This document shows, piece after piece, positions 16,488 to 26,286 of a stretch of DNA of 42,164 nt. The notes under the pieces are model-generated. The model had not been told where the DNA came from, searched no databases, and saw nothing but the letters and a program-made list of their open reading frames with translations. Within the stretch, counting starts at the first letter, position 1, and each line of letters begins with the position of its first letter. The position numbers and the translations under genes were made by a program. The stretch is from Pseudomonadota bacterium (GTDB lineage Bacteria; Pseudomonadota; Gammaproteobacteria; Thiotrichales; Thiotrichaceae). The stretch is taken from contig PDPG01000021.1 of assembly GCA_002747455.1 (NCBI GenBank), forward strand, positions 1 through 42,164, given 5' to 3'.

Positions 16488-17075
16488 TTACAGAGTATCC
16501 ATCTCGATACCAAGACTCATTGTGCTGACATCGCCTTCATGCCCACCGGCTGTCTTAACATCACTGATGTTTTCCCATTCAGCACGGATTTTCATGCTTT
16601 CATTCATGCTAACTTTTGCACCAAAGCCGTAGGTCATTGAGAAACCAGACTCATCACCATCAGAATTATCGGAGGACCATCTTGCCGCACCAACTTTACC
16701 TAATGCCTGTACGCTATCATTGATGTCATAAGTACCAACAGCATTGACAGAAAAGGCGGAAATTTCAGAAGTTTGAACGCTTCCACCTTTAGTGTGGCTG
16801 ATGTCGCCGATATTGTGGTAGCCCACTTCAGCATCAATCATGTCAGTAATTTTATAGCCACCGTAAATCTTCCATGACGTGTCATCATCGGAGCACTCTG
16901 AGGCTCCATTGCAAACACCATCGGCCTCCGATTGACCGAACGCTCCACCAAAGAAGACATCTTCGAATAAATTGCCATCACCACCTACGTTATCAAACAG
17001 GGCTGCGTGTGCAGGCAGTGCAGTGAATAAAGGGAATAAAGCTGTGGCTAAACCAATTTTTGTTATTTTTTTCAT
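16488..17075 (-). CDS. Outer-membrane beta-barrel protein (OmpA-like transmembrane domain)
   Basis: A 195-aa precursor from the ATG at 17075; an in-frame TTG at 17090 would only prepend five residues to a clear signal peptide. The signal is MKKITKIGLATALFPLF... with probable cleavage after AHA (about residue 23). The mature part alternates polar and hydrophobic residues in strand-sized segments: 'SWKIYGGYKITDMIDAEVGY', 'AFSVNAVGTYDI', 'GFGAKVSMNESMKIRAEWE'. This fits an eight-stranded barrel of the OmpA/OprF N-terminal type and ends in a hydrophobic strand without a peptidoglycan-binding domain. Two cysteines (GVCNGASEC) probably bridge an exposed loop. The gene is followed by a strong terminator. 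Confidence 0.75.
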   Translation of the reverse strand: MKKITKIGLATALFPLFTALPAHAALFDNVGGDGNLFEDVFFGGAFGQSEADGVCNGASECSDDDTSWKIYGGYKITDMIDAEVGYHNIGDISHTKGGSVQTSEISAFSVNAVGTYDINDSVQALGKVGAARWSSDNSDGDESGFSMTYGFGAKVSMNESMKIRAEWENISDVKTAGGHEGDVSTMSLGIEMDTL

Positions 17076-17123
17076 GGTTAGGGTGTCCAAATTGTGGGGT
17101 TATTATTTTAAATGACTATTTTA

Positions 17124-17191
17124 CCAGCACTGGCTAATGCCAGCGTTTGATATAGTAAGTATGGGCGGCTCCATTTGTAAATAAGTGCTGG
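17124..17191. repeat. Inverted repeat with inner hairpin between OMP and RNase T2 genes
   Basis: CCAGCACT (17124-17131) and AGTGCTGG (17184-17191) form a perfect 8-bp inverted repeat 52 bases apart. A smaller hairpin, CTGGC-TAAT-GCCAG, overlaps the left arm. It sits in the 258-bp divergent promoter region. Role unknown; operator or leader structure are the options. Confidence 0.35.
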
Positions 17192-17333
17192 ATAAGCGGA
17201 GTGACCACTGGTCTCTTATTCAACACTCATGGAAGTGCTTGCAACACTGAGGAAGCTTGAACCACCGCACGATTTAAGTCGATAATCTCAGTTACGTCAT
17301 TTACCGTGCTATTTTAAGAATTTTGGGGGCTTT

Positions 17334-18284
17334 ATGAACAAAAAAACACTGCTTATATTCATCGCGGGGTATGTTCTTTTATTTGGCCTCCCCGCATGGG
17401 CAAGCGAAAAGCTGAAGGGAGGCTTTATCGTCACCCAACAGTGTAAGGCGTATAGCTCTATTCGTAAGAAAACCAATCCGGTGGATTTAGTGGTTGGCCG
17501 TAAGTATCGGGTAGTTGCCAAGAACAAACCATCGCCGAGCCATTACCGGATTATTGTTGCGGAGAGTCGTTCACAAAACAACTGGGTTGCGGTGGGTTGT
17601 GGTCGCTTAGTCGGTGCAACACAACCCACCCCGGAAACTCCCCATGCTTCGGGTAAAACGTATTTATTGGCACTGAGCTGGCAGCCTGGCTTTTGTTTGA
17701 CGCATGCTAGTAAGCGGGAATGTCAACGTGCGAGTAGTACCTCTTACTCCGCAAGGCATTTATCGTTACATGGGTTGTGGCCCCAGCCGAGAAACAATAC
17801 TTATTGTGGCGTTAGTGAGACAGACCGCAGCATTGATCGTCGTAGTCACTGGGGTTTATTAAAACCACTGACGTTAAGCGCAACGACCAGAAGAGCACTG
17901 AGTAAGGCGATGCCCGGTCATCTTTCCTTCCTTCAGCGACATGAATGGGTTAAACATGGCACGTGCTACAGTCAGACAGCGGAGCAATATTACGTAGACT
18001 CCATACACTTAACTCAGCAAGTCAATGCCACGGCGGTGGATGAATGGCTGACGCAAAATAAAGGCCAGTCTGTTACCTTGTCATCTATCCGTAAGGCTTT
18101 GGCATCATCCGTGGGGGAGCAGGCTGCCTCAAAGGTGGCACTTCGCTGTGGCCGGAAAAACCAGATCACTGAGCTATGGATCGGTTTACGTGGCAATATC
18201 AAAACCACGCCGCTTCGACAGTTAATGGAGCAAGGAGATACCCCTCAATCGAACTGTCAAGCCGGGGTCGTGTCCCGTTATTAA
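17334..18284 (+). CDS. Periplasmic or secreted ribonuclease T2 with an extra N-terminal domain
   Basis: A 316-aa precursor with a signal peptide (MNKKTLLIFIAGYVLLFG..AWA, about 23 aa). Residues ~107-310 are an RNase T2 domain cleaving RNA via 2',3'-cyclic phosphates. Motif CAS1 is SLHGLWPQ with His146. Motif CAS2 is RHEWVKHGTC with His203, Glu204, Lys207 and His208, so the active site is complete. Residues ~28-95 form a separate module with two Cys (QQCKAYSSIRKKTNP... WVAVGCGRL) joined to the nuclease by a Pro/Thr-rich linker. GGGGG lies 4 bases before the ATG. Divergent from the OMP gene. Probably scavenges environmental or periplasmic RNA, as E. coli RNase I does. Confidence 0.9.
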   Translation: MNKKTLLIFIAGYVLLFGLPAWASEKLKGGFIVTQQCKAYSSIRKKTNPVDLVVGRKYRVVAKNKPSPSHYRIIVAESRSQNNWVAVGCGRLVGATQPTPETPHASGKTYLLALSWQPGFCLTHASKRECQRASSTSYSARHLSLHGLWPQPRNNTYCGVSETDRSIDRRSHWGLLKPLTLSATTRRALSKAMPGHLSFLQRHEWVKHGTCYSQTAEQYYVDSIHLTQQVNATAVDEWLTQNKGQSVTLSSIRKALASSVGEQAASKVALRCGRKNQITELWIGLRGNIKTTPLRQLMEQGDTPQSNCQAGVVSRY

Positions 18285-18306
18285 ACACAATGTATTCCCT
18301 CTATCG

Positions 18307-18330
18307 GATGCAGGTTGGTTAGCCTGCATC
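18307..18330 (+). terminator. Hairpin after RNase T2 gene
   Basis: A perfect 8-bp stem, GATGCAGG/CCTGCATC, has an 8-base loop and lies 22 bases after the RNase stop. No T-run follows, so termination by this hairpin alone is uncertain. Confidence 0.4.
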
Positions 18331-18437
18331 TGGTCTGACGGCGATTGCGGTTCTGAAGTGACCTTATTAAGCTACGGCTAAGCCTGAGATGCTCTGGCTG
18401 CCCCAAATTAGTGTCAAATTAAGGTACAATTCACCCT

Positions 18438-19139
18438 ATGAATTTTTCTAAGCCTCTCAAAATTTATCCAACAGCGATGCATGCCTGTTCATACCTCCCC
18501 GGTCAGGTGGCCAGAAATGCTGTGGTAGACCCCGACCTCGCGATGACAATGCTGGTGTATGATTATTTGATTAAATCCGGCTTTCGTCGCAGTGGTAATC
18601 AGGTTTATCGGCCATATTGTGAGAGCTGTAACGGCTGTATTACCACGCGAATTGCGGTGAATGAGTTTAAGCCGGATCGTAGTCAGCGTCGTAATGCAAA
18701 GCAAAATCAGGATTTGCAAGTCATCGTTAATGCCAATGGTTTCAAGCCTGCTTATGCTGGAATGTATGCACGTTATGTGCAGAGTCGTCATAAGGATACT
18801 GAGGTCGATGGCGTAGAAGATTTCTTAACAGCTCATTGGTGTGACACCCTGTTTGTTGAGTTTCATGATGCGGAGGAGCTGATTGCTGTTGCCACTATTG
18901 ATAAGTTGGCATCAGGGCTATCCGCTGTCTATACCTTCTTTGATCCTGAAAAAGGCAGCAAGCGGGGTTTGGGAGTTTTTGCATTGCTGTGGCAAATTGA
19001 TTACGCCAAACAACTGGGGTTGGATTATGTGTACCCCGGCTACTGGATTAAAGACTGCCGCAAAATGAACTATAAAACCCGTTATCAGCCGCTTGAGGGC
19101 CTGGTACATGGTGTCTGGCAGCCGTTGGAAAAGCAATAA
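18438..19139 (+). CDS. bpt: Aspartate/glutamate leucyltransferase (Bpt/ATE family)
   Basis: A 233-aa N-degron enzyme. It transfers leucine from Leu-tRNA to proteins with N-terminal Asp or Glu, marking them for ClpS/ClpAP. The N-terminal cysteine module appears as 'RPYCESCNGCITTRI', followed by 'FKPDRSQRRNAKQNQDL'. The GNAT-like C-terminal part has 'AVYTFFDPEKGSKRGLGVFALLWQI', 'YVYPGYWIKDCRKMNYKTRYQPLE' and 'VWQPL'. Length matches Bpt. No ribosome-binding site precedes the ATG, and a TACAAT ends only 7 bases upstream, so a leaderless or nearly leaderless mRNA is possible. It is separated from aat (31.3 kb), although the two are often adjacent in relatives. Confidence 0.93.
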   Translation: MNFSKPLKIYPTAMHACSYLPGQVARNAVVDPDLAMTMLVYDYLIKSGFRRSGNQVYRPYCESCNGCITTRIAVNEFKPDRSQRRNAKQNQDLQVIVNANGFKPAYAGMYARYVQSRHKDTEVDGVEDFLTAHWCDTLFVEFHDAEELIAVATIDKLASGLSAVYTFFDPEKGSKRGLGVFALLWQIDYAKQLGLDYVYPGYWIKDCRKMNYKTRYQPLEGLVHGVWQPLEKQ

Positions 19140-19228
19140 ATAAAGCCTCACGAGGCCAATAGCGGGGTGTTATTCAAGGTTAATTTGGTTATGATTCGCC
19201 TTTGTTTTTTACTGCGGGATTAGGCTAA

Positions 19229-20482
<1,254 letters not shown>

Positions 20483-20503
20483 GCGACAAGGCTGGATAAT
20501 ACC

Positions 20504-21139
20504 ATGACAGATACGATAACCATTGCACTTTCCAAGGGGCGTATATTTAAAGAAACCATGCCACTGCTAAAAGCGGCAGGTATTGAGGCGCTGGATGACC
20601 CTGAAACCAGCCGTAAGCTGATTCTGGATACCACACTTGAGCACGTGAAACTGGTGATTATTCGGGCGACCGATGTGCCAACTTATGTTCAACATGGTGC
20701 TGCGGATGTGGGAGTGGTTGGCAAGGATGTATTGATGGAGCACGGTGGCGATGGTCTTTATGAAATGCTGGATTTAAAGATCGCCCGATGCAAATTAATG
20801 ACGGCGGGCTTAAAAGATGTGGCACTGCCTGCCGGACAGCTTAAAGTGGCAACTAAATTTGTAAATTGTGCTCGCCGCTATTTTGCAGGTCAGGGGCGGC
20901 AAATTGAAATTATCAAGCTGTATGGTTCAATGGAGCTGGCGCCGATTGTAGGCTTGGCAGACATTATTGTCGATGTCGTCGATACTGGAAATACCTTGCG
21001 TGCCAATGGCTTAGTACCGCAGGAACACATGGCGGACATTAGCTCGCGCATGGTTGTAAACAAAGCCTCAATGAAAATGAAACATGCAGCATTACAACAG
21101 ATACTCGATCAGGTTGCAGGGGCAGTGACCACGAGTTAA
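20504..21139 (+). CDS. hisG: ATP phosphoribosyltransferase, short form
   Basis: A 211-aa enzyme for the first step of histidine synthesis (ATP + PRPP to phosphoribosyl-ATP). It is the short HisG type, lacking the C-terminal regulatory ACT-like domain, so it should need HisZ as partner; hisZ is not in this window. Motifs are '[18 protein letters not shown]', '[17 protein letters not shown]', '[17 protein letters not shown]' and '[18 protein letters not shown]' (PRPP loop). GGA precedes the ATG by 8 bases; it starts 21 bp after murA. Confidence 0.95.
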   Translation: MTDTITIALSKGRIFKETMPLLKAAGIEALDDPETSRKLILDTTLEHVKLVIIRATDVPTYVQHGAADVGVVGKDVLMEHGGDGLYEMLDLKIARCKLMTAGLKDVALPAGQLKVATKFVNCARRYFAGQGRQIEIIKLYGSMELAPIVGLADIIVDVVDTGNTLRANGLVPQEHMADISSRMVVNKASMKMKHAALQQILDQVAGAVTTS

Positions 21140-21152
21140 TAGGACAGAATTT

Positions 21153-22229
21153 ATGACACACAATACGGATGACTTGCGTATCACTGACATGGAAGAGGTG
21201 ACTTCTCCGGCTAAAATTATGCAAGAACTCCCCGTTACCGATAAGGCGGCAGACACGGTATTTCAGGCGCGTCAGGAAGCACATCGTATTATCAAGGGGA
21301 AAGATGATCGTTTATTGGTTGTGGTGGGGCCTTGTTCCATTCACGACACGCAAGCCGCACACGAATATGCTGACCGTTTGCTGCGATTAAAGGATGAACT
21401 CAAGGATGACCTGCAAATTATTATGCGGGTGTATTTTGAAAAGCCGCGCACCAGTGTTGGCTGGAAGGGGTTGATTAATGACCCTGACATTTCCGGCGAG
21501 TTTAATATTAACAAGGGCTTGCGTGTAGCGCGTCGCCTGTTGGTGGAACTCTCTGAAAAGGGAATGCCAGCAGCCACTGAGTTTCTTGATCTGATCTCAC
21601 CGCAATATGTGGCTGACTTAATTAGCTGGGGCGCGATTGGCGCACGTACCACTGAAAGCCAGGGACACCGTGAATTGGCTTCCGGTAGCTCTTGCCCGAT
21701 CGGCTTTAAAAACGGTACTTATGGTAATGTCGATATTGCCATTAATGCGATTAAGGCAGCAGCGAATCCGCACCATTTTCTATCAGTGACCAAGCAGGGT
21801 CATTCGGCGATTTTCACGACTTCCGGAAATGAAGATTGTCACGTTATTTTACGGGGTGGACTGCGCCCTAATTATGACTCGGTGAGCATTGAGGAGGCGT
21901 CAAATGAGCTACGCAAATCGGGTTTATCGCCCTCTTTAATGGTGGACTTTAGTCACGCGAACAGCCGTAAAAATCATAATAATCAATTGAAAGTGGCCGC
22001 TAATATCGCTAATCAAATCAGTAGTGGAAGTTATGAGATTAGTGGTGTGATGATTGAGAGTCACTTGGTGGCTGGCAATCAGAAAGGAGAGGGGGTTGAT
22101 AAGAGTACCCTAACTTATGGTCAAAGTATTACCGATGCGTGTATTGGTTGGGATGATACCGATAAAGTATTGCGCCGATTGGCAGCAGCAGTACGCAAGC
22201 GTCGTGAGGTGACACAGGAATGGATATAA
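21153..22229 (+). CDS. 3-deoxy-7-phosphoheptulonate (DAHP) synthase, class I alpha
   Basis: A 358-aa AroF/AroG/AroH-type enzyme condensing PEP and erythrose 4-phosphate, the entry to the shikimate pathway. Blocks visible are [10 protein letters not shown], '[21 protein letters not shown]', '[12 protein letters not shown]', '[20 protein letters not shown]', '[11 protein letters not shown]' and '[13 protein letters not shown]'. I cannot decide from sight which aromatic amino acid inhibits it, so no isozyme symbol is given. AGGA lies 9 bases before the ATG. It starts 13 bp after hisG and overlaps hisD by 10 bp, so it sits inside a histidine operon, an unusual insertion. Confidence 0.93.
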   Translation: MTHNTDDLRITDMEEVTSPAKIMQELPVTDKAADTVFQARQEAHRIIKGKDDRLLVVVGPCSIHDTQAAHEYADRLLRLKDELKDDLQIIMRVYFEKPRTSVGWKGLINDPDISGEFNINKGLRVARRLLVELSEKGMPAATEFLDLISPQYVADLISWGAIGARTTESQGHRELASGSSCPIGFKNGTYGNVDIAINAIKAAANPHHFLSVTKQGHSAIFTTSGNEDCHVILRGGLRPNYDSVSIEEASNELRKSGLSPSLMVDFSHANSRKNHNNQLKVAANIANQISSGSYEISGVMIESHLVAGNQKGEGVDKSTLTYGQSITDACIGWDDTDKVLRRLAAAVRKRREVTQEWI

Positions 22230-23518
22230 AACGCTTACACACTCAGGACGATACATTCTGGCCTGAGTTAAAACAGATGCTGGAGTGGGAAACGGTATCC
22301 GATCAGCAGGTTTTTAACACGGTTAACCAAATTTTGGCGGCGGTTCGTGCGCGCGGTGATAGTGCATTGATTGAGTACACCAATCAGTTTGATCGTATGC
22401 AAACGAAGTCCATGAGCGAGCTGGAGATTGGTCAAGCGCGTTTACAGCAAGCGCTGGATAATATCCCCGCCGAGCAACGGGAAGCACTACACCTTGCCGC
22501 ATCACGTATTCGTCATTATGCCGAACAGCAAAAACTGGAGTCTTGGCAGTTTACAGAGGCAGACGGTACGGTTTTGGGACAGCAAGTTACCCCATTAGAT
22601 CGGGTTGGTTTGTACGTCCCCGGCGGGAAAGCGGCTTATCCTTCCTCTGTGTTGATGAATGCACTACCTGCAAAAGTCGCCGGTGTTAAAGAATTGGTGA
22701 TGGTTGTGCCAACACCAGATGGTGAAGTCAACGAGCTGGTGTTGGCCGCTGCGGCAGTTGCAGGCGTTGATCGTGTTTTTACGATTGGTGGTGCGCAAGC
22801 GGTGGCGGCTTTAGCCTATGGCACTGAAACGGTACCACAGGTGGATAAGATTGTCGGCCCAGGGAATATTTTCGTGGCCACGGCAAAACGTATGGTGTTT
22901 GGTACCGTGGGTATCGACATGATTGCCGGCCCATCCGAAATTTTGGTGATGTGTGATGGTCAGACCAATCCCGACTGGATAGCGATGGACTTGTTCTCGC
23001 AGGCTGAGCATGATGAAAATGCCCAAGCCATTTTATTGACAACGGATGCCGAATTTGCCGAAAAATTGCAGCAAAGCATCGACCGACAGATTCAGGAAAT
23101 GCCACGTGCTGAGATTATTCGTGCCTCGTTGGAAAGCCGTGGCATGATTATCGTGGCAAACGATATGGATAGTGCGATAGAGGTTGCGAACTATATTGCG
23201 CCGGAGCATTTGGAATTATCGATTGCCGATGCGATGGCGGTATCCTCACAAATTCATCATGCGGGAGCCATCTTTATTGGGCGTTACACATCCGAGTCGC
23301 TGGGTGACTACTGTGCTGGCCCAAATCATGTACTGCCCACATCACGCACCGCACGTTTTTCATCACCGCTAGGTGTATATGATTTTCAAAAACGCTCGTC
23401 TTTAATTGCTTGTTCTGCGGACGCAGCTTCACATTTAGGGAAAACGGCCTCAGTGTTAGCGCGTGGTGAGGGCTTGGTGGCTCATGCCCGTTCAGCCGAA
23501 TACCGCATAAAGGATTGA
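22220..23518 (+). CDS. hisD: Histidinol dehydrogenase
   Basis: A 432-aa zinc enzyme catalysing the last two oxidations of histidine synthesis (histidinol to histidine, NAD+). Family landmarks are '[17 protein letters not shown]', '[22 protein letters not shown]', '[17 protein letters not shown]', 'MIAGPSEI', '[18 protein letters not shown]', 'APEHLEL' and '[20 protein letters not shown]'. The ATG overlaps the DAHP synthase gene by 10 bp, and this start gives the normal N-terminus. The next gene follows after a single base. Confidence 0.97.
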   Translation: MDIKRLHTQDDTFWPELKQMLEWETVSDQQVFNTVNQILAAVRARGDSALIEYTNQFDRMQTKSMSELEIGQARLQQALDNIPAEQREALHLAASRIRHYAEQQKLESWQFTEADGTVLGQQVTPLDRVGLYVPGGKAAYPSSVLMNALPAKVAGVKELVMVVPTPDGEVNELVLAAAAVAGVDRVFTIGGAQAVAALAYGTETVPQVDKIVGPGNIFVATAKRMVFGTVGIDMIAGPSEILVMCDGQTNPDWIAMDLFSQAEHDENAQAILLTTDAEFAEKLQQSIDRQIQEMPRAEIIRASLESRGMIIVANDMDSAIEVANYIAPEHLELSIADAMAVSSQIHHAGAIFIGRYTSESLGDYCAGPNHVLPTSRTARFSSPLGVYDFQKRSSLIACSADAASHLGKTASVLARGEGLVAHARSAEYRIKD

Positions 23519-23519
23519 G

Positions 23520-24269
23520 ATGGTTGCACTAAAGGCATTGATTGATACGGCGGATCGTGTATTAGACACCAGCCGTTTTAAGGACTACGCACCGAATGGT
23601 TTACAGCTGGAGGGCAAGCCGGAGGTTGCGCACCTTGTTTCCGGGGTGACAGCCAGTCAGGCACTGATTAATGCCGCTATTGAGGCACAGGCAGATGCCA
23701 TTCTGGTTCATCATGGCTGGTTTTGGCGGGGTGAAGATCCGCGAATTGTGGGGATGAAAAAGCAACGTATCAAAGCATTGCTTGAGCATGATATTAGTTT
23801 GTTGGCCTATCATCTGCCTTTAGATGCACATCCCGAGCTGGGTAATAATGCACAGTTAGCGAAACGCTTGGGGATAACCTGCGAAGGTACCATGAACACC
23901 GAAGGTGTGGGAAATTATGGTTATTTTGAAACAGCACTAAGTGTTGATGAACTCACTCAGCAAATTCAGCAAAAATTAACACGTACTCCGACAGTGATTG
24001 TGGCAGGTGAGCACCCTGTTAAAACCATCGCGTGGTGTAGTGGCGGCGCGCAATCGTATATCCACCAAGCCATCGCTTTGGGTGTAGATGCGTTTATCAG
24101 TGGTGAGATTTCTGAACAAACTACCCACGAAGCCAGAGAGAATGGTATTCATTATTTTGCGGCAGGTCATCATGCCACAGAGCGTTATGGTGCGCCTGCA
24201 TTGGGTGATTATTTGGCTGAAGCGCTAGCTATCCGGCATACGTTTATTGATATTGATAATCCGGCCTGA
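23520..24269 (+). CDS. Nif3-like dinuclear metal-centre protein (YbgI family)
   Basis: A 249-aa member of the NIF3/YbgI family, which forms hexameric toroids with a two-metal centre. The physiological reaction is unsettled, and GTP cyclohydrolase I-like activity has been suggested for some members. Metal-ligand blocks are 'ADAILVHHGWFWRGEDPRI', 'LLAYHLPLDAHPELGNNAQLA' and 'GIHYFAAGHHATERYG'. It starts one base after the hisD stop (TGAGATG), so it is co-transcribed and probably translationally coupled. It closes the murA-his cluster and is convergent with the next gene. Confidence 0.92.
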   Translation: MVALKALIDTADRVLDTSRFKDYAPNGLQLEGKPEVAHLVSGVTASQALINAAIEAQADAILVHHGWFWRGEDPRIVGMKKQRIKALLEHDISLLAYHLPLDAHPELGNNAQLAKRLGITCEGTMNTEGVGNYGYFETALSVDELTQQIQQKLTRTPTVIVAGEHPVKTIAWCSGGAQSYIHQAIALGVDAFISGEISEQTTHEARENGIHYFAAGHHATERYGAPALGDYLAEALAIRHTFIDIDNPA

Positions 24270-24290
24270 GAGTGTGTTTGCTGTTGCTGC

Positions 24291-24785
24291 TTACCAGTCG
24301 ATGGTAAAGGTCATGTAATAGCTGTTCTGATTCGTTTCGGGGTAGAGTAGGCGGTATTTGAAGCCGTCTTTTCCTATGTAGTCTGTCTGTCTGATTCGGG
24401 TATTTTTATTATTTAGCGCAACATCGTCAAAGTATCGTGTCCTTCTTTCCGTCAGGTTAAACGCTGTTTTCAGGCGTTTGTTGATCTCATTTCTACTAAA
24501 CAAGACATTTGTGCGATTACCAACCAGCACATCCGCCGTACAGTCTAATTGCTGTGGAGTGACAGCGTAATCAATGCCATCAATAAGAATCTCATAGGCA
24601 TCCTGAAACTGCGGGTTTCTTTTTAGTCCACGACTTTCCAGAGCGTTGACCGCACCTCTCGGGTTGTGTTTGTAATTAAAACAGAAGTCATTAAATATTT
24701 TGACAAACTCAGTGAGATGGGTATTTGGAGCGGCTGATACATGGAATGACATTAAGATTAATGCAGCAGCATATAAAGTTTTCAT
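24291..24785 (-). CDS. Exported hypothetical protein
   Basis: A 164-aa protein of unrecognised family with a clean signal peptide (MKTLYAAALILMSFHVSA, cleavage about residue 18). The mature part has two Cys (NDFCFNY, QLDCTADV), possibly a disulfide, plus mixed alpha/beta-looking sequence ending in 'YYMTFTIDW', a hydrophobic, aromatic last strand. Probably periplasmic. It begins a stretch of small minus-strand genes (24.3-26.8 kb) that breaks up the conserved housekeeping order, which suggests accessory content. No function can be proposed. Confidence 0.65.
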   Translation of the reverse strand: MKTLYAAALILMSFHVSAAPNTHLTEFVKIFNDFCFNYKHNPRGAVNALESRGLKRNPQFQDAYEILIDGIDYAVTPQQLDCTADVLVGNRTNVLFSRNEINKRLKTAFNLTERRTRYFDDVALNNKNTRIRQTDYIGKDGFKYRLLYPETNQNSYYMTFTIDW

Positions 24786-24951
24786 TACCTAGATGTTCCT
24801 GGTGCGAATGGGAGCGACACGATAAGACTCGATTGTATCGACATTTCGACATTTATGCATCTTGTAGCAACGCGTATGTTAACAAATCGTTTTTTTGAAT
24901 ACCGATAGATCCAATTTCATACCCAATCAGATCGGGTATTCCGTTCCAGAA

Positions 24952-25428
24952 TCAACCTAAGTATTTGACTGATAAACGCTCCGCATTTTCTGCGGCAGAA
25001 TGACAAGCAGGTTGAATACTTTTCTCCAAGGTTTCCAGAATCTCATTGCTCAACCTGAAATTCTCCGACACACAATCCTCTGTAAATTTTATCCACTGAG
25101 ATTGGGCGGACTGTAAATCGGCAGATGTCACGGCGACATTAAGATCATTTAGGTGATGCAGCCCATCTTGCCAAGCCCTGACAACGGAGTGATTTATATT
25201 CATCCAACCCTTCCAGAGAGCTTGATTACCCTCCTGAGCAGCAGCAATTTTTTCAAACATCATGGTCTGGGCTTCTTGCTCTTGCCAACGAGGTGTTGCC
25301 GCACCTTGCTGCATAAAAGCATTCCGATAAAAAATGGTTTGGGCGGAGGCAAGACCTAGCTCAGAAACTGTCATTCCTAATTCCATGAATTTATTAAGTG
25401 TTTCAACGCCCTTCCGGTATAGTTGCAT
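24952..25428 (-). CDS. Phasin-like small helical protein
   Basis: 158 aa from the ATG at 25428, chosen because GGGGA lies 7 bases upstream. The frame is open to 25509, but that 27-residue extension covers a promoter-like region. It is all-helical, soluble and rich in Ala/Gln/Glu, with 'TLNKFMELGMTVSELGLAS' and 'EAQTMMFEKIAAAQEGNQAL'. The latter resembles the 'E..mm.EKv.A..E' pattern of phasins, which coat polyhydroxyalkanoate granules. No PHA synthase or depolymerase gene is in the window, so the call rests on resemblance only. Two TATAAT elements lie upstream. Confidence 0.5.
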   Translation of the reverse strand: MQLYRKGVETLNKFMELGMTVSELGLASAQTIFYRNAFMQQGAATPRWQEQEAQTMMFEKIAAAQEGNQALWKGWMNINHSVVRAWQDGLHHLNDLNVAVTSADLQSAQSQWIKFTEDCVSENFRLSNEILETLEKSIQPACHSAAENAERLSVKYLG

Positions 25429-25462
25429 GGTTATTCCCCGCGCCAAATTGCTGGTTAGATTG

Positions 25463-25501
25463 ATTATATCCGCGTGCATTGTCGGACACGGCGGGATTAT
25501 A
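25463..25501 (-). promoter_or_regulatory. Tandem TATAAT elements upstream of the phasin-like gene
   Basis: On the minus strand two perfect TATAAT hexamers occur at 25496-25501 and 25463-25468. The distal one is followed by CCCGCC, like the dapC and valS elements. No clear -35 hexamers accompany them. Confidence 0.45.
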
Positions 25502-25602
25502 TGGCGCATCGCAGCGCGTGTATATATTAACTCTTGTTAATGGCGGCACTTGTTTTACTACAGATGTCATATTGTTGAAAATTACAGCATGGGACTAACT
25601 GG

Positions 25603-26004
25603 TCAGTGAGTAGCTGATTTTGCAGAATTATCATCGCCCTCCAATTGCTCTGACTCCCCACAAGTGCTGATACTATTGCGTAATAGTTGATTAATATGCT
25701 TTCTTGATCGCTCCAGTCGCTTGAATAGCTCCCGCAATTCTTGCGTGTTCAATGAGCCGTTGGCACGCATTGTTTCCTCAAGCATACTGATTTCATCTTG
25801 CTCCTGAGTGAGCTTTTTGAGCTCTTTGGGTGTCAGCTTACCAAGTTTCACCCCTTGACTAATGGATTTTGCCTGTTGTGATTGAACAGCATTGATACGC
25901 CCAGCAGTAATGTCTTGACCTTCATCACTCTCCGCCATACAGGATACTGGCAAGAATATGAATATTGATGCAAACATATATTGATATATTTTGTTGTTTT
26001 TCAA
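25603..26004 (-). CDS. Exported small helical protein of an uncharacterised family
   Basis: 133 aa with a signal peptide (MKNNKIYQYMFASIFIFLPVSCMA, cleavage near 24; the Cys could make it a lipoprotein, but the lipobox is poor). The core has 'QSQQAKSISQGVKLGKLTPKEL' followed by 'LTQEQDEISMLEETMRANGSL' and 'LNTQELRELFKRLERSRKHI'. I recognise this 'IxxGvxxGxLTxxE...EQ..I...DGxLtxxE...L...L..s...I' pattern as a widespread exported helical family with two helical hairpins reminiscent of EF-hand spacing. Its function is unknown. A single Cys remains near the C-terminus. Confidence 0.7.
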   Translation of the reverse strand: MKNNKIYQYMFASIFIFLPVSCMAESDEGQDITAGRINAVQSQQAKSISQGVKLGKLTPKELKKLTQEQDEISMLEETMRANGSLNTQELRELFKRLERSRKHINQLLRNSISTCGESEQLEGDDNSAKSATH

Positions 26005-26144
26005 TGGAACGTACCTCTCGCTGAGTCTGATATTTTTGAAGAAATATGAAACTGAGTATAGGTGATATTGTTTACTAATAAATCATTTTTATTGATAAAT
26101 ATCTTATATTGTCTGGTATTTAACTATTTGATTTATTGGCACAC

Positions 26145-26170
26145 AAAAAAGGCATTATCGAAATAATGCC
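26145..26170 (-). terminator. Rho-independent terminator of the Arg/Gln-rich exported protein gene
   Basis: An 8-bp perfect stem, GGCATTAT/ATAATGCC (26151-26158 with 26163-26170), has a TTCG loop on the minus strand. Six T residues follow. It lies about 117 bases after the stop at 26287. The AT-rich remainder of 26005-26286 contains no ORF. Confidence 0.85.
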
Positions 26171-26286
26171 ATGTAATTTATTATTGTAATAAATATTTTT
26201 TATTATTAATCAGTATCCACTATTTTTAGCATCAGGATGCACACCCACCAAAGGACATGACCTGAGAATAATCTGGCGACCTGAAA

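Noticed and set aside
19144..19156. Hairpin GCCT-CACG-AGGC after bpt as a terminator
   Set aside because: Stem of only 4 bp and no T-run; too weak to list.
24919..24939. ATACCC/GGGTAT hairpin after the phasin-like gene
   Set aside because: 6-bp stem with a 9-base loop and no T-run; may be chance.
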